A DNA stretch of 34,088 bases, from assembly GCA_964475145.1 (NCBI GenBank), contig CAYYVK010000004.1:1-34088 (forward strand). The letters are read 5' to 3'. Under the pieces are notes generated by a model. It saw nothing but the letters and a program-made list of their open reading frames with translations, had not been told where the DNA came from and did not search any database. The number at the start of each line of letters is the position of its first letter. The first letter of the stretch is position 1. This document shows positions 24,622-31,435 of this stretch, piece after piece. Made by a program: the position numbers and the translations under genes. Source of the stretch: CAYYVK01 sp964475145 (GTDB lineage: Archaea > Aenigmatarchaeota > Aenigmatarchaeia > CG10238-14 > SCSR01).

Positions 24622-25638
24622 TCATACTACTATGTTTATTTTGCTTCCACACTTTGGACATCTTTTACCTTTCAGGTTTATGTTAGTAGTAGAAAGGCCA
24701 AACCTTTCTACCAGTAGTTCATTGCACTTTGGACAATAGGTATGCTCCTTATACCCTGGCACATTGCCCAAGTATACAAACTTTAATCCTTCTTTCTTTG
24801 CTATATCAAAAGCCTTGTCTAAAGTTTCTAGAGGAGTTTGTGGCAAGTCGAGCAGTTTGTAAGTTGGGAAAAACCTTAGTATATGGAAGGGTATATCCTC
24901 CCTAAGATTTTCTACAACCCATTTCACAAGTTTTCTAAAGTATTCTAAGTTATCGCCATACTTCGGAATTATCAAGTTAGTGATCTCTATATGTATTTTT
25001 TGCTTTTTCATCTCCAGCAGAGAGTCAAAAATTGGCTTTACGTCTGGAACTGAAGAAAAGTCTCTGTAACATTTTGGGTCGGCAGAGCCTTTAAAGTCGA
25101 CAGTAGCAGCATCTAAGTAAGGAGCAATAATCTTTACAGCTTCAGGTGTCATGTAACCATTGGTAACAAAAGTATTCTTTATGCCTGATTTATGCGCAAG
25201 CTTTGCAGTATCGAAAGCAAACTCGAAGAAAACTGTTGGCTCTGTGTAAGTGTAGCTAATTGATTTGCACGCTTGATCCTTTGCTATCTTAACTATTTCT
25301 TTGGGCGTATATTCTTCACCTACTACTTCACGAAGATCCTTATCTCTAAAGACTTGACTAATTTCGTAATTACAACAAAACTTGCAGGCGAAGTTGCATC
25401 CAGCACTTGCTATTGATAAAGCATAGCTACCTGGATAAAAGTGGAATAAGGGTTTCTTTTCTATGGGGTCTATGTTAATGGATATGATTTTTCCATAGTT
25501 TAGGCTGAATAATTTTCCTTTCACATTTTTTCTAACAAGACAAAAACCTAGACCATTCTCTGGTATTAAGCACCTTCTTCCGCATAAGTCGCATCTTACA
25601 CTCTTTCCTTCTTTATGCCATAGCATGGCTTCTTTCAT
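24622..25638 (-). CDS. amrS: AmmeMemoRadiSam system radical SAM enzyme
   Basis: 338 residues from the ATG at 25638, which overlaps the MEMO stop as ATGA; a longer frame from 25659 is less likely. Seen: N-terminal 'CDLCGRRCLIPENGLGFC', radical SAM motif 'CNFACKFC' (Cx3Cx2C) with 'SYTYTEPTVFFEF' downstream, 'FHILRFFPTYKLLDLP', and a C-terminal zinc ribbon 'YCPKCNELL...CPKCG'. It belongs to the pyruvate-formate-lyase-activase-like clade that co-occurs with MEMO1 and AMMECR1 proteins. The biochemical job of the trio in archaea is not established. Confidence 0.9.
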   Translation of the reverse strand: MKEAMLWHKEGKSVRCDLCGRRCLIPENGLGFCLVRKNVKGKLFSLNYGKIISINIDPIEKKPLFHFYPGSYALSIASAGCNFACKFCCNYEISQVFRDKDLREVVGEEYTPKEIVKIAKDQACKSISYTYTEPTVFFEFAFDTAKLAHKSGIKNTFVTNGYMTPEAVKIIAPYLDAATVDFKGSADPKCYRDFSSVPDVKPIFDSLLEMKKQKIHIEITNLIIPKYGDNLEYFRKLVKWVVENLREDIPFHILRFFPTYKLLDLPQTPLETLDKAFDIAKKEGLKFVYLGNVPGYKEHTYCPKCNELLVERFGLSTTNINLKGKRCPKCGSKINIVV

Positions 25639-26474
25639 CTTCTCGCCTCTGCTGAGCAATAGCCTACAACAGCAGACTTATCTCCTATAACATCTCCACT
25701 TGTTGCATACTTGAGTATTTTACATTTTTTAGCACCAACCATTTTAGCAACAAGTAACATGGTTGTTATTGGTCCATAGCCGCACACAGAAAGATTAAGG
25801 TTTATCACAGTTTCATAAAACTTTTTCGCGTCCAGTTTTTCTATAGCTTCTAAAGCTTTGCTATCTTTTGAATAAGCAGTTTCATAAGGCACATAGTGAG
25901 AAAAGTCTGAGCTTGCTATTATTACAAAATCCTTGAGCTTAGCGTTTGCTATTGCATTAGCCACCTCCTCGCAAGCTTCATAGCTTTGGTCAAGCATGGA
26001 AATGGGTACAAACTTAACTTTTTTGTAGATAAACTGAAGAAATGGCAGTTGAACTTCTATAGAATGCTCGCAAGAATGTGCGGAAGGATCTTCCTTTATC
26101 AAACTACTTTCTTTCAAGATTTTCTTTGCAGTTTCAGCATCTATTTCAGCAGAACCAAGAGGTGTTAACCATTTACCACTTTTCATTATGGCTAAAGCAG
26201 AACCTATATCAGTATGGTTTGGCCCAACGATTATGAAAGTTTCTGGAGAACCATCTAGAGATAAGGAATAGTATGCATGAGCTGCAACAGGACCAGAATA
26301 GAAATAGCCTGCATGAGGTACTATCAAACCTAAAATTTTCCTTTCACCCTTTTTAAGAGAAGGTAGTTTTCCAGGACCTAATTTGCTAAGAAAACATTTC
26401 TTTATTTCTTCTTCTAAAAGCCTTTTATCAGCCTCGTAAAACTGTCCAGCTACAACAGGGTTTCTTACTTCCAT
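25635..26474 (-). CDS. amrB: AmmeMemoRadiSam system protein B (MEMO1 family)
   Basis: 279 residues from ATG at 26474 (MEVRNPVVAGQFYEADK); a TTG two codons earlier gives the longer alternative. The family is related to extradiol dioxygenases. Conserved pieces: 'GLIVPHAGYFYSGPVAAHAY', 'VGPNHTDIG', 'SAHSCEHSIEVQLPFLQF', 'IIASSDFSHYVPYETA' and 'CGYGPITTML'; the His/Asp/Cys in these are the candidate metal site. Length is typical (about 265-290). It is coupled to amrS through a 4-nt overlap and divergent from amrA with only 35 bp between the starts. Confidence 0.92.
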   Translation of the reverse strand: MEVRNPVVAGQFYEADKRLLEEEIKKCFLSKLGPGKLPSLKKGERKILGLIVPHAGYFYSGPVAAHAYYSLSLDGSPETFIIVGPNHTDIGSALAIMKSGKWLTPLGSAEIDAETAKKILKESSLIKEDPSAHSCEHSIEVQLPFLQFIYKKVKFVPISMLDQSYEACEEVANAIANAKLKDFVIIASSDFSHYVPYETAYSKDSKALEAIEKLDAKKFYETVINLNLSVCGYGPITTMLLVAKMVGAKKCKILKYATSGDVIGDKSAVVGYCSAEARR

Positions 26475-26509
26475 AATCAAATTTATGCTTGCTACTTTAA
26501 TTAGATTAT
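26475..26509. promoter_or_regulatory. 35-bp divergent promoter between amrB and amrA
   Basis: The start codons of the two divergent genes are 35 bp apart. A-T-rich boxes sit at the right spacing in opposite orientations: AAATTTATG about 28 nt before the GTG at 26510 (plus strand), and CTAATTAAAG about 28 nt before the ATG at 26474 (minus strand). The two promoters would be interleaved and each transcript would be leaderless. Confidence 0.5.
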
Positions 26510-27064
26510 GTGGAGGAAAAAGTTAAAAAGTTCATTCTAAAGTTTACTAGGTCTGTGATAGAAAATTTTGTCAAACAGGGAAAGATTTTGGATATACCCA
26601 AACATTATCCTAAAGAGCTGAACGAAAAGAGAGGAGTTTTCGTTACTCTGGAAAAGCACGGATCTCTTAGAGGTTGTATAGGAATTCCTTATCCTGCTTA
26701 TAAAGCTATAGAGAGTTTAAGGAGTGCTGCTATGAGCGTGACCCAAGACCCTAGATTTCCACCATTGCAAGAAAATGAGCTGAAAGACGTAAAGATAGAA
26801 GTTTCTATACTCACAGAGCCTAAGCTTGTAAAAGTGAAAAATCCTTCTGAATACTTCACAAAAATAAGAAAAGGTTTGGATGGGGTAATCATCAAGCATG
26901 GCTTCAAGCAAGCACTCTACTTACCGCAGGTATGGAAGGAAATACCTGATGAATTGACTTTCTTTCAAACTCTTTGCATGAAGGCTGGCCTTGCTCCTGA
27001 CGACTGGAAGAATAAGGATGCAAGAATTTACAAGTTTCAAGTAGAGAGCGTGAAAGAGGAATGA
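26510..27064 (+). CDS. amrA: AmmeMemoRadiSam system protein A (AMMECR1 domain)
   Basis: 184 residues from a GTG start; the ATG two bases earlier is out of frame and stops quickly. Diagnostic AMMECR1 motif 'HGSLRGCIGIPYPAYKAI' (LRGCIG), then 'SVTQDPRFPPLQENEL', 'SILTEPKLVKVKNPSEY', 'GLDGVIIKHGFKQALYLPQV' and 'FFQTLCMKAGL'. Length is typical (about 185-200). The stop overlaps the ATG of the DUF72 gene (ATGA), so these two are cotranslated. The molecular function of AMMECR1 proteins is unknown. Confidence 0.92.
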   Translation: MEEKVKKFILKFTRSVIENFVKQGKILDIPKHYPKELNEKRGVFVTLEKHGSLRGCIGIPYPAYKAIESLRSAAMSVTQDPRFPPLQENELKDVKIEVSILTEPKLVKVKNPSEYFTKIRKGLDGVIIKHGFKQALYLPQVWKEIPDELTFFQTLCMKAGLAPDDWKNKDARIYKFQVESVKEE

Positions 27065-27786
27065 AGATTTTTGTTGGTACAAGTGGTTTTGTGTACGACT
27101 GGAATGAAGAAGGAACTTTGGACTGGTACGTGGAAAACAGTAGGCTGAACGCTCTGGAGCTCAATATGTCGTTTTATCGATTCCCTTTCCCTAATCAAGT
27201 AAAGGCATGGGCAAGAAAGGGCAACAACCTTAGATGGATTGTAAAAGTTAATCGCTTTATTACACATGTTTTTAAACTAGGTGAGAGAGCTTTTAGGACT
27301 TGGGAAAAATTTCACATTCTTTTTGAACCACTCGATAACATTATAGACTTTTATTTATTTCAGTTACCTCCTTCTACTTCGCCTAACTCAGCAGATAGAA
27401 TAGAAAAGTTTTTCAAGAAAACGAAGCTTGGCAGCAGGTTTGCTCTAGAATGGAGGAACGAGAAATGGTTTGCAGACGAATGGATAAAATGGGCCAATGA
27501 AAATGGTATAACTCTAGTTAGTGTTGACGCCCCTGAATTGCCAAGGACGATTTTTTGCATAAATTCTATCGTTTATGTGAGAATGCATGGGAGAACCGGC
27601 TGGTACTCTCACGACTACTCTGAAGAAGAATTGAGAGAAGTAGCTCATAAAATTTTTCGAGCATCGCCAGAAAGAGCTTATGTAATGTTTAACAACAACC
27701 ATGGTATGCTTTCCAACGGAAGACGTATGAAAGAAATTTTAGAAAAATTAACAAAGAAACAAAAAACTTTAAACAATACTAACTAA
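27061..27786 (+). CDS. DUF72 (YecE-like) TIM-barrel protein
   Basis: 241 residues. Typical DUF72 opening 'MKIFVGTSGFVYDWNEEGTL' and 'LNALELNMSFYRFPFPNQVK', then 'WARKGNNLRWIVKVNRFITH', 'LFQLPPS' (here FYLFQLPPST), 'FALEWRNEKWF', 'VYVRMHGRTGWYSHDYSEEE' and 'VMFNNNHGMLSNG'. The family is widespread with no proven reaction. It overlaps amrA by 4 nt, so a functional tie to the AmmeMemoRadiSam genes is plausible here. Confidence 0.9.
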   Translation: MKIFVGTSGFVYDWNEEGTLDWYVENSRLNALELNMSFYRFPFPNQVKAWARKGNNLRWIVKVNRFITHVFKLGERAFRTWEKFHILFEPLDNIIDFYLFQLPPSTSPNSADRIEKFFKKTKLGSRFALEWRNEKWFADEWIKWANENGITLVSVDAPELPRTIFCINSIVYVRMHGRTGWYSHDYSEEELREVAHKIFRASPERAYVMFNNNHGMLSNGRRMKEILEKLTKKQKTLNNTN

Positions 27787-27797
27787 GCCTCTGAAGT

Positions 27798-28070
27798 TTA
27801 CTCTTCTGTAGCTGTCTCTTCTACACGAGCTTCTTCAGAACTTCCGCTTATTTTTTCTCCTATAGCAAACCTGTTTCTTACTTCTGTTATTCTTATACGA
27901 GCTTTATCTCCCTTTTTAGTTCCGTTGACGAAGACTACGAAGTTCTTTATTCTAGCTATACCATCCCCTTTGGAGCCGACCTCGTTAATTTCTACCTCGT
28001 ATTCTTCGCCAACTTTTATAGGTTTTGGCAAATCTATCCTTCTACCAAAACTTCTTCTTTCAAACCTCAT
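27798..28070 (-). CDS. TRAM-domain mini-protein
   Basis: 90 residues. A basic N-terminus ('RFERRSFGRRIDLPKPIKVG') leads into a single TRAM domain: 'EYEVEINEVGSKGDGIARIK', 'NFVVFVNGTKKGDKARIRIT', 'EVRNRFAIGEKI'. Stand-alone TRAM proteins of about 60-90 aa are archaeal; several act as cold-responsive RNA chaperones. The acidic tail (SSEEARVEETATEE) is longer than usual. AGGAGGGTAGGAAATG before the start gives a good ribosome site. Convergent with the DUF72 gene. Confidence 0.9.
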   Translation of the reverse strand: MRFERRSFGRRIDLPKPIKVGEEYEVEINEVGSKGDGIARIKNFVVFVNGTKKGDKARIRITEVRNRFAIGEKISGSSEEARVEETATEE

Positions 28071-28295
28071 TTCCTACCCTCCTTTTTGAGTTGCTACCAA
28101 GAATTAATTTCATTTTCCAATCCATTAACCCCAGTAGCTTTTTGGATAGTCTATAGAACTAGTCTACAGACATATCCTTATTTTATAGATAGTTAAAACG
28201 CATATTTAAGGTTTTAAGCGTCCAGATTCCTATTTAAAGCTATCGGTAAAGCTTAAATATACCTGTCTCTTGCAGAAGATACTTAAAATTTACGG
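28071..28295. other. Non-coding A-T-rich region with imperfect inverted repeat
   Basis: No gene seen. TATTTAAAGCT at 28231-28241 faces AAGCTTAAATA at 28249-28259 as an imperfect inverted repeat (one base missing); the right arm also reads as a TATA box (CTTAAATATACC) on the plus strand. It may hold a second, upstream promoter for the 28345 micro-gene or an unseen RNA. Confidence 0.35.
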
Positions 28296-28310
28296 AAAGT
28301 TTTTTATACC
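28293..28310 (+). promoter_or_regulatory. TATA/BRE-like promoter of the 18-aa micro-gene
   Basis: Purine-rich CGGAAAG directly precedes TTTTTTATA, a good BRE-TATA combination. Transcription would start near 28330, giving a short leader that contains the GGGGTGA ribosome site at 28334-28340. Confidence 0.5.
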
Positions 28311-28344
28311 CTCTTTTCGCATTAACCATTGAAGGGGTGAAAGG

Positions 28345-28401
28345 ATGGCCAAGAAAAAGAAGAAAAAGGAAGAAACGCCTTCGGAACCAACTCAAACCTA
28401 G
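28345..28401 (+). CDS. 18-aa lysine-rich microprotein
   Basis: Reads MAKKKKKKEETPSEPTQT. It is far below normal gene-calling limits, but all parts of an expressed unit are present: BRE/TATA at 28293-28310, a strong Shine-Dalgarno (GGGGTGA, spacing 4 nt), ATG, stop, and a T-rich terminator 7 nt later. Most genes in this window lack a Shine-Dalgarno, so its presence here is informative. A polybasic start with an acidic, Ser/Thr/Pro tail could bind RNA or ribosomes. Function unknown. Confidence 0.5.
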   Translation: MAKKKKKKEETPSEPTQT

Positions 28402-28407
28402 CTTCCC

Positions 28408-28422
28408 TTTTTTTAATTTTTT
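28408..28422 (+). terminator. T-rich archaeal terminator
   Basis: Seven T, two A, six T on the plus strand directly after the 18-aa frame, with no hairpin. Archaeal RNA polymerase terminates at such U-tracts. Confidence 0.5.
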
Positions 28423-28433
28423 AGTTTTCTTGG

Positions 28434-28502
28434 ATGATGGATACTGTTGGACCAATAATAGGGCCTTTGCTTGCATTCTTTCTAGTTCTTTTGACTGTCT
28501 AA
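28434..28502 (+). CDS. Possible 22-aa hydrophobic (transmembrane) peptide
   Basis: Reads MMDTVGPIIGPLLAFFLVLL then TV and a stop. It is long enough for one membrane helix, 'PIIGPLLAFFLVLLTV'. The start follows a TTGG only; no strong Shine-Dalgarno and no clear TATA box of its own, and a T-tract separates it from the 18-aa unit. It may be a read-through product of that unit or chance. Low confidence. Confidence 0.25.
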   Translation: MMDTVGPIIGPLLAFFLVLLTV

Positions 28503-28574
28503 GGAATGTTTTTACTTCCTAAAAGCTGAGCAGGAAAAATTGTCTAAAAATCCATACCTTCGATATCTTAGTAG

Positions 28575-28659
28575 CGCTCGGGGCGGGATTTGAACCCGCA
28601 AGGAGCAAAGCTCCGCCAGCTTAGCAGACTGGTGCCCTACCAGGTTAGGCGACCCGAGC
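28575..28659 (-). tRNA. tRNA-Ser(GCU)
   Basis: Acceptor GCTCGGG pairs with CCCGAGC; D-arm GCC..GGC with loop GG; anticodon stem CCAGT/GCTGG around loop CTGCTAA, anticodon GCT (reads AGC/AGU). A long variable arm (GGAGC/GCTCC) marks a class II tRNA. T-arm GCGGG-TTCAAAT-CCCGC; discriminator G73, as for Ser. CCA is not encoded. No intron. Confidence 0.95.
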
Positions 28660-28718
28660 ATAACTATTTATTAATCTCTAATCTAATTATTAATAAATTG
28701 AAAAAAGGAGGTTTAAAA

Positions 28719-29009
28719 ATGGCAATAACAACTTCGAATGTGCTAGACGTGTTTAACAAGGATGTTTTCACTACAAAAGGCTTCTACGCTGGCAAAGTAA
28801 CTGACTGTGAGATAGATCTGGCAAGGTTCAAGATACGTGCACTGGTTGTCCAGTCTTCCTCTGAATCTATCTTTGGGAAAATTACAGGTGGTAAAAGGGG
28901 AGTAATAATTCCTTATACACTAGTGCAAGCAATAGGAGACATTGTAATAATCAAGCATGTAGAAAGCCCAGAAGTGCCGCAAGAAACGGAGCAACCAGTA
29001 GAAGCATAA
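28719..29009 (+). CDS. PRC-barrel domain protein
   Basis: 96 residues (MAITTSNVLDVFNKDVFTTK...). A perfect GGAGGT at 28707-28712 fixes the ATG at 28719; a longer frame from 28590 would read through the tRNA gene and is rejected. Residues 5-75 form a PRC barrel: 'VFTTKGFYAGKVTDCEIDLA', 'FKIRALVVQSS', 'KRGVIIPYTLVQAIGDIVII'. Archaeal PRC-barrel proteins of this size include cell-division partners (CdpB family of FtsZ-based archaea). Being 240 bp from ftsZ, a division role is possible but inferred. The tail is Pro/Glu-rich. Confidence 0.85.
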   Translation: MAITTSNVLDVFNKDVFTTKGFYAGKVTDCEIDLARFKIRALVVQSSSESIFGKITGGKRGVIIPYTLVQAIGDIVIIKHVESPEVPQETEQPVEA

Positions 29010-29110
29010 AACATCTGAATAGTCAACTCTTATACTACTATTTTTATTCTTAACTCTTCCAAAGCTCTAAGAAGTAGTTTGGTAAGAATTAAAAAGAAAA
29101 AAAGAAAGGG

Positions 29111-29227
29111 TCAAATCCCCAAGTCTTCTTCATCGTCCCATTCTGTCAGAGGGTCCCATATATCGTCCACCACCCTCTTCTTCCTGGTTTGGAACTCTTC
29201 TTCTAGCATCTCTTCAAATTCTTCCAT
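29111..29227 (-). CDS. 38-aa acidic microprotein downstream of ftsZ
   Basis: Reads MEEFEEMLEEEFQTRKKRVV then DDIWDPLTEWDDEEDLGI. A near-perfect Shine-Dalgarno (GGTGAGGAG) lies 3 nt before the ATG, and the gene starts 22 nt after the ftsZ stop on the same strand, so it is almost certainly cotranscribed. An amphipathic helix is predicted for 1-20, then a Trp-containing acidic tail resembling short linear motifs that bind other proteins. No family recognised. It may be an FtsZ-interacting peptide (inference). Confidence 0.65.
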   Translation of the reverse strand: MEEFEEMLEEEFQTRKKRVVDDIWDPLTEWDDEEDLGI

Positions 29228-29249
29228 TACTCCTCACCTGATTTTTGGA

Positions 29250-30413
29250 TTATCTTATGATGTCGATCCCCAGAGCTTGGCTGACTTCTTTGACAACTGG
29301 TTGCTCATAGCTTATTGGTCCAAGGATATAAGGCGATTTAACACCTGTGATGATGGAAATTACTTGTACCTTTCCCTCAAACTCTGGTAGTATTCTTGCA
29401 CCCCAATAGACTTGTGCAGAAGGATCTAAGTGCTGTGCAACAGTCTCTCCTATCAGGTTTACTTCGTCCAGCGTAAGGTCTGGCCCTCCTGTTATGTGAA
29501 TTAAAGCACCAGCTGCTCCTGTATAGTCAACTTCGAGCAGAGGATTCTGTAGAGCTTTCATTATAGCATCCTTTGCTCTGTCACTACTGTTACTTTCTCC
29601 TACACCTATAGCTGCAACTCCTCCTCCTGTATGCATTACTGCTTTCACGTCCGCATAGTCAAGATTAACAAGGCTTGGTAATGTTATTGTTTCTGTTATC
29701 CCTTTAACCATGCTTGCTATTAATTCGTCTGCTACTGCAAAAGCTTGCTGAATGCTCAAATTACCAGCGTACTTCAGCAACCTATCGTTCTCTATTACAA
29801 TAGCAGTATCACATACTCGTCTAAGCTGGGCAAGACCATCTTCTGCCTTGCTTATTCTTGAACCTTCTGCTTTGAAAGGCATCTCTACTACTGCTATTAC
29901 CAAAGCACCCATGGACTTTGCTAGCTCACAAACAACTGGAATGCTCCCAGTTCCTGTACCTTTACCTAGACCAGCTACTGCAAAAAGGAGGTCAACTCCT
30001 TCTATTGCTTCTTTTATCTCGTTCCTGCTCTCTTCAGCAGCCTTTCTTCCTATTTCTGGATATCCACCTGCACCAAGTCCACGGGTTAACTCTTTTCCTA
30101 TAAGGATCTTCTTATCTGCTTTTCCTACTGCTAGAGCTTTTGCATCCGTGTTTAAAGCAATTGTAATAGCTCCTTCTATACCCATCTCAGTTAACCTAGT
30201 AACAGTGTTCTGTCCTGCACCTCCACAGCCTACTACTGCTATCTTTGCTTTCTTTACAGAAAATCCAAACTCTTGCTCTGCAAGCTTGTAATAATCTATA
30301 TTGCTGAAAGTAGCACCTGAGGTAGATTCAAGCTTAAATCTACTGATTGGGGAGTCGTCGCTACCGAAAGTTTTGCTAAGTGCATTTTTTACTATAGAGT
30401 CCATTCCTCCCAT
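29250..30413 (-). CDS. ftsZ: Cell division protein FtsZ
   Basis: 387 residues. FtsZ is the tubulin-like GTPase that forms the division ring at the inner face of the membrane. Seen: 'IAVVGCGGAGQNTVTRL', 'NTDAKAL', the tubulin signature here 'AGLGKGTGTGSIPVV', 'MPFKAEGSRISKAEDGLAQL', 'NDRLL', and T7 synergy loop 'LVNLDYADVKAVM' with the catalytic Asp. The tail ends 'QALGIDIIR' directly after the core, with almost no linker and no bacterial-type conserved C-terminal peptide. Shine-Dalgarno GGTGAG lies 7 nt before the ATG. Upstream DNA holds the palindrome and repeats listed below. Confidence 0.96.
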   Translation of the reverse strand: MGGMDSIVKNALSKTFGSDDSPISRFKLESTSGATFSNIDYYKLAEQEFGFSVKKAKIAVVGCGGAGQNTVTRLTEMGIEGAITIALNTDAKALAVGKADKKILIGKELTRGLGAGGYPEIGRKAAEESRNEIKEAIEGVDLLFAVAGLGKGTGTGSIPVVCELAKSMGALVIAVVEMPFKAEGSRISKAEDGLAQLRRVCDTAIVIENDRLLKYAGNLSIQQAFAVADELIASMVKGITETITLPSLVNLDYADVKAVMHTGGGVAAIGVGESNSSDRAKDAIMKALQNPLLEVDYTGAAGALIHITGGPDLTLDEVNLIGETVAQHLDPSAQVYWGARILPEFEGKVQVISIITGVKSPYILGPISYEQPVVKEVSQALGIDIIR

Positions 30414-30432
30414 TTTTCATCTCACCTATCTA

Positions 30433-30452
30433 ATGCAAAATATATTTTGCAT
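30433..30452. promoter_or_regulatory. 20-bp perfect palindrome upstream of ftsZ
   Basis: ATGCAAAATATATTTTGCAT is a perfect 20-bp palindrome 20-39 bp before the ftsZ ATG. If the TATA box is TTTAAAAAGG at about 30463-30472, the palindrome covers the transcription start, the position of an archaeal repressor operator; alternatively its core AATATATT is itself the TATA box. Two near-direct repeats, CATCGAAATACCTTTTT (30453) and CATCGACATACTTTTTC (30475), follow 22 bp apart. Confidence 0.6.
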
Positions 30453-30481
30453 CATCGAAATACCTTTTTAAAGGCATCGAC

Positions 30482-30510
30482 ATACTTTTTCTTAGAAAGA
30501 GAAAAAGTAT
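30482..30510. repeat. 11-bp perfect inverted repeat (hairpin) upstream of ftsZ
   Basis: ATACTTTTTCT and AGAAAAAGTAT are exact reverse complements around a 7-nt loop (TAGAAAG). It may be a protein-binding site or an RNA hairpin in a transcript crossing this region. Confidence 0.6.
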
Positions 30511-30516
30511 AGAATT

Positions 30517-30594
30517 AACCGTACCACAATTTCAAGACCCTAAAACCGTATCTAACCGTAAACTATTTCTGGGACCCTAAACCTTTAAACCGTA
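30517..30594. repeat. Cluster of AACCGTA (x4) and GACCCTAAA (x2) repeats
   Basis: AACCGTA occurs at 30517, 30544, 30554 and 30588; GACCCTAAA at 30536 and 30573. All are in the same orientation in 78 bp of otherwise A-T-rich non-coding DNA. Starts of AACCGTA are 27, 10 and 34 bp apart. Such clustering looks like an iteron or regulator-binding array. The remaining 30595-30708 is A-T-rich with nothing else seen. Confidence 0.55.
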
Positions 30595-30708
30595 ATATCT
30601 TCTTAGTTTTTTGCTTAAAAAGCTTTGTTAAAAGGAAAAATATATTACAAATTCTCTATTTTTTGATAAAATTGTGTTATACAAAATATGTTAGAAATCA
30701 CATGTTTT

Positions 30709-31368
30709 TTAAAATATAACCCCTAGGTAAGAAATAAAGAGTATGCCAAGAAAGTTGCTGAGGTAAGAAAATAGGATGAACTTCCTTTTTTCATACTTCG
30801 CAGCTCCTAAAAGGGCAACAGCAAGCTCGTCAGGAAGAGGAGAAGCTATTATCATTGCAGAAATTGCTGGAAGAAAAACTTTCCACTTCTCTGACCGCGA
30901 AAACTTAAAGAGTTTTAATCTAAAGCTTCTTGTGAGTATGATGTTAAACAAAGGTTCAAATTTGTAAAGAAGCCTGTTATTCAACTCTTCTGATAACTTT
31001 TTAACTTCTTCGATCAAATTTTCCTTGATAAACTTAAAGAGTATATAATCGCTAATAACAGAACCACCAGCAGCTACAATGCTTACTATAAAAGGATTCA
31101 TCACTTTACCAGAAATGTACAAAATTGCGGTGGCAGGTGCTGCAGTAAGAGTGGAAGAATAAAGAATCCCTACTAGAAAAATGCCTATGTAGGTGAGCTT
31201 TTGGAAGCTTAGAATTTTAGGTAGGACAGCAGAATTCAGTATGTAGTAGGCTAAAAGAATGCTCAATATCAAGAAGAGAATATTCCTATATTTGAATAGC
31301 CTAACCTTGCTAACAATTCTTTCAAAAAGCTTTTCTAATTTTCTTCGTTGGAAAGAATACCCTTTCAT
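30709..31368 (-). CDS. Multi-pass membrane protein, VTT/DedA-like in layout
   Basis: 219 residues. A basic N-terminus is followed by hydrophobic segments near 29-50, 55-80, 83-107, 160-178 and 195-218. 'APATAILYISGKVMNPFIVS' and 'ASPLPDELAVALLGAAKYEK' recall the re-entrant G/P-rich helices and 'P(L)PDE' signature of VTT/DedA-like proteins (proposed lipid scramblases or small-molecule transporters). Between them lies an amphipathic cytosolic segment. Family call is tentative. It is divergent from the asnS leader. Confidence 0.6.
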   Translation of the reverse strand: MKGYSFQRRKLEKLFERIVSKVRLFKYRNILFLILSILLAYYILNSAVLPKILSFQKLTYIGIFLVGILYSSTLTAAPATAILYISGKVMNPFIVSIVAAGGSVISDYILFKFIKENLIEEVKKLSEELNNRLLYKFEPLFNIILTRSFRLKLFKFSRSEKWKVFLPAISAMIIASPLPDELAVALLGAAKYEKRKFILFSYLSNFLGILFISYLGVIF

Positions 31369-31403
31369 AGTATAGGTATTTTTGAAGTTTTGAGAAAATA
31401 AAC

Positions 31404-31416
31404 TTTTAAATATAAG
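31404..31416 (+). promoter_or_regulatory. TATA-like box for the asnS leader transcript
   Basis: TTTTAAATATAAG preceded by A-rich sequence, the strongest TATA-like element in the interval. A start about 26 nt downstream (near 31436) would give a leader of roughly 160 nt before the asnS ATG. No TATA-like box exists at the usual -28 position of asnS itself. Confidence 0.5.
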
Positions 31417-31435
31417 TTGAACAAAAAAATATTAA

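Noticed and set aside
28240..28476. 78-codon minus-strand frame across the 18-aa micro-gene
   Set aside because: Composition is the complement of poly-Lys codons and T-tracts; no initiation signals.
28590..28718. N-terminal extension of the PRC-barrel protein
   Set aside because: It would translate the complement of the tRNA-Ser gene; GGAGGT before 28719 marks the true start.
29079..29390. 103-codon plus-strand frame across the end of ftsZ
   Set aside because: Antisense to ftsZ and to the well-supported 38-aa gene; Ser-rich low-complexity product.
29752..30291. 179-codon plus-strand open frame opposite ftsZ
   Set aside because: Antisense shadow of ftsZ: Ser/Pro/Ala-rich, no promoter or ribosome site, and the ftsZ frame is unmistakable.
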